From NCBI GenBank assembly GCA_030448125.1, contig JAUJNO010000005.1, positions 18,825 through 82,824 of the forward strand: a stretch of 64,000 bases of DNA. The letters are read 5' to 3'. Below are positions 17,032-24,751 of this stretch, one piece after another. Below the pieces are notes generated by a model. It was not told the origin of the DNA. It did not search any database and was given only the letters and a program-made list of their open reading frames with translations. The stretch comes from Rubrobacteraceae bacterium (lineage in GTDB: Bacteria; Actinomycetota; Rubrobacteria; Rubrobacterales; Rubrobacteraceae). How positions within the stretch are numbered: position 1 is the first letter of the stretch; the number at the start of each line of letters is the position of its first letter. The translations under genes and the position numbers were made by a program.

Positions 17032-18462
17032 ATGGAGCGACGGACGAAGATAGTCGCGACTCTCGGTCCTGGCACCTCGACGGAGGAGACGATCCGGGAC
17101 CTGATACGCATCGGGGTAGACGTGACGCGCCTGAACTTCAGCCACGGCGATCACGAACTCCACCTCAAGAACGCCCGCTGCGTGCGCGAGGCGGCAGAGT
17201 CTCTGGGGCGCAATGTGGCGATGATGCAGGACATACAGGGGCCGAAGATAAGGACCGGCGAGGTCGTCGGCGACACGGAGCTCGTGGAGGGGAACCAGGT
17301 CGTCATCGCGCCGGGAGACTTTCTGGGTGATGCGAACCGGCTCTCGACCTCCTACGAGCGGATCACCCAGGACGTCGAGCCCGGTCACCGGGTCCTCATA
17401 GACGATGGCCTTTTGGAGCTCGAAGTCGAGGAGGTCGAGAACGACGAGCTCGTCTGCGAGGTCGTAACCGGCGGCCAGATCTCCTCGCACAAGGGGATGA
17501 ACTTCCCGGACTCTTCGCTCTCCATCAAAGTGCTCACGCCGAAGGACCTCGAGGATCTGCGCTTTGGGATAGAGGAGCTCGAGCCAGACTGGATCGCGAC
17601 CTCGTTCGTCCGTTCGGGGGAAGAGGTCAGGGAGATCAAGGAGCGCATAAAGGAGTTCGGTGGGAACAACATCCCGGTGATCTCCAAGATAGAGAAGCAC
17701 GAGGCGATAGAGGACATCGAAAACATCTTGCGAGCCTCCGACGGCGTAATGGTGGCCCGCGGGGACCTCGCGGTCGAGCTCTCGGCCGAGCAGGTGCCGA
17801 TAGAGCAGAAGCGCATCGTGGCCCGCTGCCGTCGCTTGGGTAAACCGGTCATCGTCGCGACCCAGATGCTGGAATCCATGACCGGAAACCCGAGGCCCAC
17901 CCGCGCCGAGACCTCAGACGTGGCCAACGCCATCTTCGACCGGACCGACGCGGTGATGCTCTCCGGCGAGACTGCGGTCGGGCATTACCCGTTGCAGAGC
18001 GTGAGGGAGATGGACCGAATCTGCCGCGCCGCCGAAGACGCTATAAATTACGGGCGGGACATTGTCGCCTCGACCGAGTGGGGACGGGGCGACCGCTACG
18101 ACGCCTTGACGCACGCCGCCTGCGAGCTCGCCGAGGACCTGGAGCTAGAGGCGATCATCACCTCTACCCAGAGCGGGCTCGCGTGCATCAGGGTCGCCAG
18201 GTTTAGGCCGTCGAACAGGATCCTGGCCGTAAGCCCTGAGGAGTCGACGGTCAGGATGCTCGCCATGGTGTGGGGGATCACCGCCATATGCAGCGAGCAG
18301 CGCGGCAACATTGAGGAGCGCTATGATGAGGCGATAGAAGCCGCTCAAGAGGCCAAGCTCATCGAAAAGGGAGACCGGGTCATCCTCACCGGCGGCTCGG
18401 TAGGCGCCACGCCGGGTTCCACGAACATGCTGAAGCTGCACACGATAGGCGAAGAAGAGTAA
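17032..18462 (+). CDS. pyk: Pyruvate kinase
   Basis: This intact 476-residue enzyme starts at ATG 17032 (MERRTKIVATLGPGTST). Visible motifs are RLNFSHGDHE, MQDIQGPKIRTGEV, the active-site VISKIEKHEAIEDIE and VMVARGDLAVEL, and the signature ATQMLESMTGNPRPTRAE. A normal C-terminal regulatory domain follows. It converts PEP + ADP to pyruvate + ATP. As last step of the glycerate route it yields pyruvate from glycolate carbon. A housekeeping role is equally possible, but linkage to gckA and the eno fragment argues for a dedicated or dual use. Confidence 0.92.
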   Translation: MERRTKIVATLGPGTSTEETIRDLIRIGVDVTRLNFSHGDHELHLKNARCVREAAESLGRNVAMMQDIQGPKIRTGEVVGDTELVEGNQVVIAPGDFLGDANRLSTSYERITQDVEPGHRVLIDDGLLELEVEEVENDELVCEVVTGGQISSHKGMNFPDSSLSIKVLTPKDLEDLRFGIEELEPDWIATSFVRSGEEVREIKERIKEFGGNNIPVISKIEKHEAIEDIENILRASDGVMVARGDLAVELSAEQVPIEQKRIVARCRRLGKPVIVATQMLESMTGNPRPTRAETSDVANAIFDRTDAVMLSGETAVGHYPLQSVREMDRICRAAEDAINYGRDIVASTEWGRGDRYDALTHAACELAEDLELEAIITSTQSGLACIRVARFRPSNRILAVSPEESTVRMLAMVWGITAICSEQRGNIEERYDEAIEAAQEAKLIEKGDRVILTGGSVGATPGSTNMLKLHTIGEEE

Positions 18463-18487
18463 CCTTTCCCGTGAGGAGCCTGTCCCT

Positions 18488-18515
18488 GCCGTTTGGGGGG
18501 ACCATCGGAAACGGC
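18488..18515. promoter_or_regulatory. Inverted repeat between pyk and the FAD/Fe-S gene
   Basis: GCCGTTT and AAACGGC form a 7-bp stem with a 14-base loop in the 75-base gap after pyk. There is no T-run, so it is not a classical terminator. It could be an attenuator or RNA-processing hairpin that sets the downstream gene level. Confidence 0.35.
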
Positions 18516-18537
18516 ACCGGGAGATAAGGAGGAGTTT

Positions 18538-21500
18538 ATGAGGAGCGCGATCGGGAACGAGGGGAACCCCCCCAACGGGGTGATGGGCTCCCAGGATACC
18601 AGCGCCATGGCCTTGGCGGCCGATCTCAGCAGGGACGGCATACACGGCGAGGTGCGCTTCGACCGCGGTAGCAGGGCTCTTTACGCCACCGACTACTCGA
18701 TCTACCGGCAAGTCCCGATCGGGGTCGTCGTCCCGAAAAGCACCGACGACGTCGTGAAGACCGTCGCCACCTGTCACAAGCACGGGGCGCCGATCCTCTC
18801 CCGCGGCTGCGGCACCAGCCCCAACGGCCAGTGCTGCAACGTCGCCGTCGTCATGGACCACTCGAAATACATGCGCGAGATCATTGAATTAAATCCTGAG
18901 AAAAAGATCGCACGCGTCCAGCCGGGCGTCATCTGCGACCAGCTACGCGACGCCGCCGAAGAGTACGATCTGACCTTCGGACCCGATCCTGCCACCCACG
19001 CTTTCTGCACTTTAGGCGGCATGATCGGGAACAACTCCTGCGGCAACCACTCGGTGATGGCGGGCCAGACTGTAGCAAACATCGAGGAGCTGGACGTACT
19101 TCTCTACGACGGCACCCGGATGCGCGTGGGCCCGACCTCCGACGAGGAGCTCGAACAGATCATCCAGGAAGGTGGTCGGCGCGGCGAAATTTACAAAAAG
19201 TTGCGTGATCTGCGCGACAAGTACGCCGACCTGATCCGGGAGCGCTACCCGCAGATTCCGCGCCGCTGCTCGGGCTACAACCTGGACATGCTCTTGCCGG
19301 AGAATGGCTTCAACGTTGCGCGCGCTTTGGTCGGCACGGAGAGCACCTGCGTCACCGTCCTCGAGGCGACTACGCGGCTCGTCGACAGTCCCCAGTTCCG
19401 CAGGACCCTAGTGTTCGGTTACGAGGACCGCTTCGCCGCCGGCGACCATGTCAAAGAGATTATGAAACACGCCCCCATCGCGCTGGAGGGTTTCGACTTC
19501 ACGCTGACCGACAACATGGAGGGGAAGTTCGCCCTCGCCACCGACCGGGAGGCGCTCCCCGAAGGCCGCGCCTGGCTCCTCGTCGAGTTCGGCGGCGACT
19601 CCGACGAGGAGGTCATGGAGAAGGCCCGCTCGGCGAAGGAGGCCCTGGAGTCGGACGGGAAGCCCGTAAGCGTCAAGCTCTGCGACCCCGGCGAGGAGCA
19701 ATCGGTCTGGGCCGTCCGCACCGCCGGAGTGGACTTCAGCAACGTGCCCGGCGCGATGGAAACCGAGGGGACCTGGGAGGACGCGGCGGTGCCCCCGGAG
19801 GTGCTCGGGGACTACCTGCGCGACTTCGAAAAGCTGCTGAATAAGTACGGCTACTACTGCGTCTACTACGGACACTTCGGCCAGGGCTGCGTCCACACCC
19901 GCATCACCTTCGATCTCAAGACCGCCGAGGGCTTGAAGAACTTCCGCTCGTTCCTCTTCGAAGCGGCGGAGCTGGTCGTCAGCTACGGCGGCTCCATCGC
20001 CGGCGAGTACGGCGAGGGCCAGCGGGCGGAGCTCTTGCCCGTAATGTACGGCGAAGAGCTCGTGGAGGCCTTCCGGGAGTTCAAGGAGATCTGGGACCCC
20101 GACCGGATGATGAACCCGGGCAAGGTCGTGGACCCGTACCCGCTGGACACGAACCTGCGCACCGGCGTCGACTACAACCCGCCGCAGCTCGAGACGCACT
20201 TCAAGTTCCCCGAGGACCGGCACAGCTTCGCCGTAGCAACCGAGCGGTGCTTCGGGATCGGCCGTTGCCGCAAAGGGAGCGGCACGATGTGCCCAAGCTA
20301 CATGGTCACCCTCGAGGAGAAGCACACCACGCGCGGCCGGGCCAACATGCTCTTCGAGATGCTCCAGGGCGAGGCTATAACCGACGGCTGGCGTGACGAG
20401 CACGTCAAGGAGTCGTTAGACCTGTGCCTCGCGTGCAAGGGCTGCAAGGGTGAGTGCCCGGTACAGACCGACATCGCCACCTACAAGGCCGAGTTCCTCT
20501 CCCACTACTACGAGGGCCGGCTGCGACCGGTCAACGCCTACGCTCTCGGCCTGATCCACTGGTGGGCCAGGCTCGCCTCGCGCGCTCCGGGCTTGGCCAA
20601 CTTCTTCACCCAGACGCCGCTCCTACGCGACGCCATGAAGGCGGCGGCCGACATAGCGCCCGAGCGTTCCATACCGGCCTTCGCCAAGGAGACGTTCAAG
20701 CAGTGGTTCCGCGAGCGGGGCCCACGCAACCTGTACAAGCCGCCCGTGATTCTGTGGGCCGACACCTTCAACAACCACTTCCACCCGGAGACCGCCAAAG
20801 CCGCCGTCGAGGTCCTCGAAGACGCGGGCTTCAGGGTCGAGGTGCCGGAACAGCCCTTGTGCTGCGGCCGCCCGCTCTACGACTTCGGCATGCTGGACCT
20901 CGCCAAGCGCCAGCTCCGGCAAATACTCGACGCTCTGGCGCCCCAGATCCGCGAAGGCGTACCGATAGTGGGCCTCGAACCGAGCTGCGTAGCTGTCTTC
21001 CGTGACGAGATGGCGAACCTTCTCCCCAACGAGGAGAACTCGAGGCGCCTGCGCGGCCAGGTCTTCGCCCTGAGCGAGTTCCTCGAAAGAGAAGACTACC
21101 AGCCCCCGAAGCTCGAGCGCAAAGCGGTCGTGCACGGCCACTGCCACCACAAGGCCATCATGGGGATGGGCGACGAGCAGAAGGTGCTCGAAAAGCTCGG
21201 CCTCGAATTCGAGATATTGGACTCCGGATGCTGCGGGATGGCGGGTTCTTGGGGGTACGAGAAGGGAGAGCACTACGACGTCTCCATGAAGGCCGGCGAA
21301 CGTATCCTGCTCCCCGCCGTGCGAGGCGCCGACAAGGACGCCCTGATCCTTACAGACGGCTTCTCCTGCCGCTCGCAGATCAAAGAAGCAACCGACCGCC
21401 GCGCGCTGCACCTGGCGCAGGTACTACAGATGGCCCTGCACAACGGCGGCGCATCGGCGGGAGACTACCCCGAATTGGAGTACGTCGAGGAGAAACCGTC

Positions 21501-21591
21501 ACGCCCCAACCCGCGAAGCGCGGCGCTGCTGGGGGCCGCACTGGCCGGCGGCGTCCTAACGTGGAGGCTGATGAGAAAGGCAACCCGGTAA
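18538..21591 (+). CDS. Fused FAD-linked oxidase / Fe-S (GlcD-GlcF-like) dehydrogenase
   Basis: A 1017-residue protein starts at ATG 18538 behind AAGGAGGAGTTT. The N-terminal half is a GlcD-type flavoprotein (RGCGTSPNGQCCN, LGGMIGNNSCGNHSVM, IAGEYGEGQRAELLP). Next come two Fe-S motifs near residues 570-640 (CRKGSGTMCPSY and CLACKGCKGECPVQ) and two CCG domains (LCCGRPLYDFG, SGCCGMAGSWGYEKGE). A hydrophobic tail (ALLGAALAGGVL) may anchor it to the membrane. This architecture is found in large D-lactate or 2-hydroxyacid dehydrogenases (Dld-II/YdiJ type). It probably oxidises D-lactate or glycolate into the quinone pool; substrate is inferred. Confidence 0.82.
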   Translation: MRSAIGNEGNPPNGVMGSQDTSAMALAADLSRDGIHGEVRFDRGSRALYATDYSIYRQVPIGVVVPKSTDDVVKTVATCHKHGAPILSRGCGTSPNGQCCNVAVVMDHSKYMREIIELNPEKKIARVQPGVICDQLRDAAEEYDLTFGPDPATHAFCTLGGMIGNNSCGNHSVMAGQTVANIEELDVLLYDGTRMRVGPTSDEELEQIIQEGGRRGEIYKKLRDLRDKYADLIRERYPQIPRRCSGYNLDMLLPENGFNVARALVGTESTCVTVLEATTRLVDSPQFRRTLVFGYEDRFAAGDHVKEIMKHAPIALEGFDFTLTDNMEGKFALATDREALPEGRAWLLVEFGGDSDEEVMEKARSAKEALESDGKPVSVKLCDPGEEQSVWAVRTAGVDFSNVPGAMETEGTWEDAAVPPEVLGDYLRDFEKLLNKYGYYCVYYGHFGQGCVHTRITFDLKTAEGLKNFRSFLFEAAELVVSYGGSIAGEYGEGQRAELLPVMYGEELVEAFREFKEIWDPDRMMNPGKVVDPYPLDTNLRTGVDYNPPQLETHFKFPEDRHSFAVATERCFGIGRCRKGSGTMCPSYMVTLEEKHTTRGRANMLFEMLQGEAITDGWRDEHVKESLDLCLACKGCKGECPVQTDIATYKAEFLSHYYEGRLRPVNAYALGLIHWWARLASRAPGLANFFTQTPLLRDAMKAAADIAPERSIPAFAKETFKQWFRERGPRNLYKPPVILWADTFNNHFHPETAKAAVEVLEDAGFRVEVPEQPLCCGRPLYDFGMLDLAKRQLRQILDALAPQIREGVPIVGLEPSCVAVFRDEMANLLPNEENSRRLRGQVFALSEFLEREDYQPPKLERKAVVHGHCHHKAIMGMGDEQKVLEKLGLEFEILDSGCCGMAGSWGYEKGEHYDVSMKAGERILLPAVRGADKDALILTDGFSCRSQIKEATDRRALHLAQVLQMALHNGGASAGDYPELEYVEEKPSRPNPRSAALLGAALAGGVLTWRLMRKATR

Positions 21592-21740
21592 AGCAACGTC
21601 CGGTGCGTACGGCAAGGGTACGGCGGGTCGTCAAAGTCCGCGAAGAGAGCGACAGTCTGACGGCCCACCGACGCTGCGGGTGGGCTGGTCACGGGCGCGA
21701 CGGCGGCGAGCGTCGGGCGCTACGTGCTCCCTGGAGAGGC

Positions 21741-22580
21741 GTGTACCCGGAGGGGATCGCCTACGTCCCGAGGACCGGAGACTTCTTCGTGGGCAGCACC
21801 ACCGACGGCACGATCTTCAGGGGAAACGCCGGGCTCGACGAGGGCGATGCAGAGGTCTTTCTGGAGCCCGGGAGCGACGGGCGCGAGACCGCCGTCGGCC
21901 TGAAGGTCGACGAAGAGGGACGACTCTTCATCGCCGGCGGGGACACGGGACGCATCTTCATCTACGACGTTGAGACGAGGGAGTTGATCCGGACGCTCGA
22001 CACGCCGAGCAGCGAGATGACCTTTATCAACGACGTGACGGTGGCCCCGGACGGTAGCGCCTACTTCACCGACTCGATGCGGCCGACCCTGTTCAGGGCG
22101 CCGACCGCACCCGAAGGAAACGTGAGCGAAGCCGAGGAGTGGCTGGACCTCGAAGGCACGCCCATAGAGTACGAGGAGGGCTTCAACCTCAACGGCATCG
22201 CCGCGACCGGGGACGGGCGGTACCTCATCACAGTGCAGTCGAACACGGGCAGCCTCTACCGCATCGACACCGAGACGAGGGAGGTCACGCAGGTAGACCT
22301 CGGGGGCGAGGCGCTCACGGGCGGCGACGGCATCCTGCTCGACGGCCAAACCCTGTACGTAGTGCGCGACCGGGACGGCGTGATCGTGCCGGTCGAGCTT
22401 TCGGAGGACTTCGCGAGCGGCGAGGTCGGCGAAGGCTTCGCGGACCCATCCTTCGCCCGCCCGACGACCATAGCCAGGTACGGCAACCGACTCCTGGTCG
22501 TCAACTCCCAGTTCGACCGGCGCGAGTCGGGCGAGAGCCCGGAGTTGCCGTTTACCGTCTCCGGCATCGAGGTACCCTAG
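21741..22580 (+). CDS. SMP-30/gluconolactonase-like beta-propeller (N-terminus frameshifted)
   Basis: The frame from 21741 encodes VYPEGIAYVPRTGDFFVGST, TFINDVTVAPDGSAYFTDS, GFNLNGIAATGDGRYLITV and further repeats, typical of six-bladed SMP-30/LRE-like propellers. Such proteins are usually secreted. Upstream, another frame reads DAAGGLVTGATAASVGRYVL, which looks like the end of a signal region that should join at 21741. A one-base change there has separated the export signal from the domain. Lactonase activity is possible but not shown. It follows the FAD/Fe-S gene by about 150 bases. Confidence 0.65.
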   Translation: MYPEGIAYVPRTGDFFVGSTTDGTIFRGNAGLDEGDAEVFLEPGSDGRETAVGLKVDEEGRLFIAGGDTGRIFIYDVETRELIRTLDTPSSEMTFINDVTVAPDGSAYFTDSMRPTLFRAPTAPEGNVSEAEEWLDLEGTPIEYEEGFNLNGIAATGDGRYLITVQSNTGSLYRIDTETREVTQVDLGGEALTGGDGILLDGQTLYVVRDRDGVIVPVELSEDFASGEVGEGFADPSFARPTTIARYGNRLLVVNSQFDRRESGESPELPFTVSGIEVP

Positions 22581-22672
22581 CCGGGGACCCGGTACGCAAT
22601 CCGCTCGTCGCCACTCGGCGTATATAGAGTAGACGGTATACTCGGAAAGTACGGTCAAAGAAGGAGGATGGA

Positions 22673-23170
22673 ATGAGAACGCTCAGTCTCTCGCCGCTGT
22701 CCCGGCTAGCGAGCCTGGCCCCGCTCGCCGTGCGAGTGATAGCCGGCATAATCATGTTCGCGCATGGGTTGCAGAAGCTCACCCAGGTGGGACCGGGAAA
22801 CTTCGGCGCGCAGGCCCTCGCGGGGCTTGGGGTTCCCTTGCCGGTGTTCATGGGATACGTGGTGACGTTCGTAGAGGTCATCGGCGGCCTCCTGCTCATC
22901 GTCGGGCTGTTCTCGCGGCTCGCCGCCCTCCTGCTCACGATAGACCTCGTCGTCGCGATACTCCTCGTGAAGGTCAACGTCGGCTTCCTCTCGCCGATGG
23001 GAAGCCCGGGGGTCGGCGCGGAGCTTGACCTTGCCCTGATCGCGGGGTTCCTCGTGGTCCTCTTCGCGGGTCCGGGGAGGCTCTCGGTCGACCATGCTTT
23101 GGGCCTCGAGCCGGACGTCGTGGCGGAGGATCCATCGTCCCGCAGAGGCCGCCGGGCGAGGACCACCTAG
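22673..23170 (+). CDS. DoxX family membrane protein
   Basis: This 165-residue protein starts at ATG 22673 behind AAGGAGGATGGA and has four hydrophobic segments. They include RVIAGIIMFAHGLQKL, VPLPVFMGYVVTFVEVIGG and LLLIVGLFSRLAALLL, the DoxX pattern. Family members are small membrane proteins associated with quinone or thiol redox stress. A charged tail (SSRRGRRARTT) ends the protein. It is the last plus-strand gene before the convergent GST gene. Its role here is unknown. Confidence 0.8.
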   Translation: MRTLSLSPLSRLASLAPLAVRVIAGIIMFAHGLQKLTQVGPGNFGAQALAGLGVPLPVFMGYVVTFVEVIGGLLLIVGLFSRLAALLLTIDLVVAILLVKVNVGFLSPMGSPGVGAELDLALIAGFLVVLFAGPGRLSVDHALGLEPDVVAEDPSSRRGRRARTT

Positions 23171-23272
23171 GACCGGAGAGGTACGAGCACACACCCGGCA
23201 CAGAACCACCAATAGACGTCCGGCTCTGCCGCCGGAGAGTCAGGAGCTACGCCGCAGCACCGCTTCCGGCGT

Positions 23273-23977
23273 CTACCTCTCCCCGTACTGCCTGTTGCCG
23301 AAGAGCGTCTCGCGGGTCTTCTGGTCCATCCCTTCGAGCGGCCGGCGTAGCTCCTCACCGACCTCCAGCGCCCTCCGGACCGCGGGGCGCGCCCCCACGT
23401 CCTCGTACCAGCGCTTCAGGTTTGGGAAGTCCTCCATCTTCTGTCCCTGCGCCTCGTGCGAGACCGTCCAGGGGTAGATCGCCATGTCCACGATGGAGTA
23501 CTCGCCGGCGAAGTACTCTACCCCGGAGAGATGCTTGTCCATGACCCCGTAGAGGCGGGCGGTCTCGTTCGTGTAGCGGTCTATGGCGTAGGGGATCTCT
23601 TCGGGCGCGTACCGGCGGAAGTGATGCGTCTGCCCGAGCATCGGCCCCACCGAGCCCATCTGGAACATCAGCCACTGCAGCGCCCCGTACCTCTCGCGCG
23701 GGGAACGCGGGTAGAACCCGTCCACCTTCTCGGCCAGGTAGATCAGGATGGCGCCGGACTCGAACAAGGAGATTGGCTCCCCGTCGGGCCCGTCGTGATC
23801 GACGATGGCGGGTATCTTGTTGTTCGGGCTGATCTTCAAGAACTCGGGCTCGAACTGGTCGCCGGCAGTGATGTCGACCGGTATCACGTTGTACGGCAGC
23901 CCCGCCTCCTCCAGAAATATGGTCACCTTCCAGCCGTTCGGGGTCGGCCAGTAGTAGAGGTCGATCGGTTGCGCCAT
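23273..23977 (-). CDS. Glutathione S-transferase-like protein (YfcG/Ure2 type)
   Basis: A 234-residue protein starts at ATG 23977. The N-terminal thioredoxin-like domain reads IDLYYWPTPNGWKVTIFLEE with the cis-Pro motif NNKIPAIVD and the ESGAILIYLAEK element. The C-terminal helical domain contains YFAGEYSIVDMAIYPW. The residues TPNGWKV resemble the nu-class/YfcG family, which has disulfide-bond oxidoreductase activity in E. coli. Actinobacteria normally lack glutathione, so another thiol may be used. The reading frame stays open far upstream to 24547, but that part overlaps the operator region and the acidic-protein gene and is not conserved. Confidence 0.8.
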   Translation of the reverse strand: MAQPIDLYYWPTPNGWKVTIFLEEAGLPYNVIPVDITAGDQFEPEFLKISPNNKIPAIVDHDGPDGEPISLFESGAILIYLAEKVDGFYPRSPRERYGALQWLMFQMGSVGPMLGQTHHFRRYAPEEIPYAIDRYTNETARLYGVMDKHLSGVEYFAGEYSIVDMAIYPWTVSHEAQGQKMEDFPNLKRWYEDVGARPAVRRALEVGEELRRPLEGMDQKTRETLFGNRQYGER

Positions 23978-24187
23978 CGGCCGGGGCTCCTTGTGGTTCG
24001 CTTCCCTCGGACCGAATTCTACAGGGTCGTTGCGAATAGTCCGCGCCGTCCCGTCGGTGCGCCCGATGCCAGTCAGAGGTATGATTCCCCACGGGAGAAA
24101 GGCCCGCCGGGGAAGCGGGAGGAAGGAGGACGTCTCGCGCCCGAAGAGAACAGGCCAACCGGAGGAGATCAACCGCTGGCGAGCTCG

Positions 24188-24412
24188 GTGAACGAGCAAG
24201 AGCTGGCAAGAAAGCCGGTCGCAGAAGAGCAGGAGCCCGGCAAGGTAGAGGCCGAGCAACAGGAGGCTCGCCAGGCGGAGGAGACCCAAGAAGAAGCCCC
24301 TCGAGCAGAGGAAGAGTCGGGAGAGAAGGGTCTGGTAGACAAGCAAACCGCTGACGAGGTCCGGGAGAAGGGTCTGGTAGACGCCAAAAAGGACAGGCTC
24401 ACGGGCCGGTAG
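24188..24412 (+). CDS. Small acidic disordered protein with EKGLVD repeats
   Basis: A 74-residue Glu/Gln/Ala-rich protein starts at GTG 24188 with no close ribosome binding site (GGAGGAG lies about 27 bases upstream). It contains GEKGLVDKQTADEV, then REKGLVDAKKDRLTGR at the end. The same C-terminal signature, GEKGLIDRAKDALTGR, ends the molybdopterin oxidoreductase at 29637. No enzymatic domain is visible; the composition predicts disorder or long helix. Function unknown. Confidence 0.5.
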   Translation: MNEQELARKPVAEEQEPGKVEAEQQEARQAEETQEEAPRAEEESGEKGLVDKQTADEVREKGLVDAKKDRLTGR

Positions 24413-24533
24413 ACTCTTGCGGACCAACGCAGCAGATGGAAAGGAGGCCAGACCACTGAAAGACCCGGCTCTCTCAAGTAACGGGTAACGCCACTCACAC
24501 GAGCGTGCTCGGCCCGCTGACGAAAAACGGCGC

Positions 24534-24572
24534 CTACTCGAAAGCATCGAAAACGTTCGCGTTGAACTTTAT
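24534..24572 (-). pseudogene. Relic of a hyi start
   Basis: On the reverse strand the stretch encodes IKFNANVFDAFE and stops. It matches the first codons of hyi (MRFCANVFMLF), with GCGAACGTTTTC identical in DNA. It lies on the opposite strand from the permease, about 70 bases from the operator-like element at 24640, much as hyi lies about 90 bases from its own element. This suggests a lost divergent hyi copy. It is short, so chance cannot be excluded. Confidence 0.4.
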
Positions 24573-24639
24573 CCCTCTTGCCCGGTACGCTACTCGTAGC
24601 CATCCCACTAGCAACACAACCGCCAGGCCGTCCAGCAGC

Positions 24640-24656
24640 TTTTCGTATCGTGAAAC
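24640..24656. promoter_or_regulatory. Operator-like element upstream of the lactate/glycolate permease
   Basis: TTTTCGTATCGTGAAAC repeats the gcl-upstream element. Similarity extends on both sides: GCCAGGCCGTCCAGC before it (gcl: GCCGGGCCGTCAAGC) and GGGTTGCGCGCCGCAAGT after it (gcl: GGGTTGCAGGCGGCAAGT). TTGCGC and GATAAAGT about 17 bases apart may be the promoter. This places the permease in the same regulon as gcl by inference. The rest of 24413-24751 holds only this and the hyi relic. Confidence 0.55.
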
Positions 24657-24751
24657 AGATGGGTTGCGCGCCGCAAGTATCCACTGATAAAGTATCGCTA
24701 ACCATCGGGTGAGGGGTACGTGTAGCCGGGGAGCTTCACGGGGAGGTCTGG

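Noticed and set aside
19408..20403. 331-codon minus-strand frame
   Set aside because: Antisense to the intact FAD/Fe-S dehydrogenase; no start signal.
23978..24547. N-terminal extension of the GST frame to 24547
   Set aside because: The extension overlaps the acidic-protein gene and is not conserved; ATG 23977 gives the usual family length.
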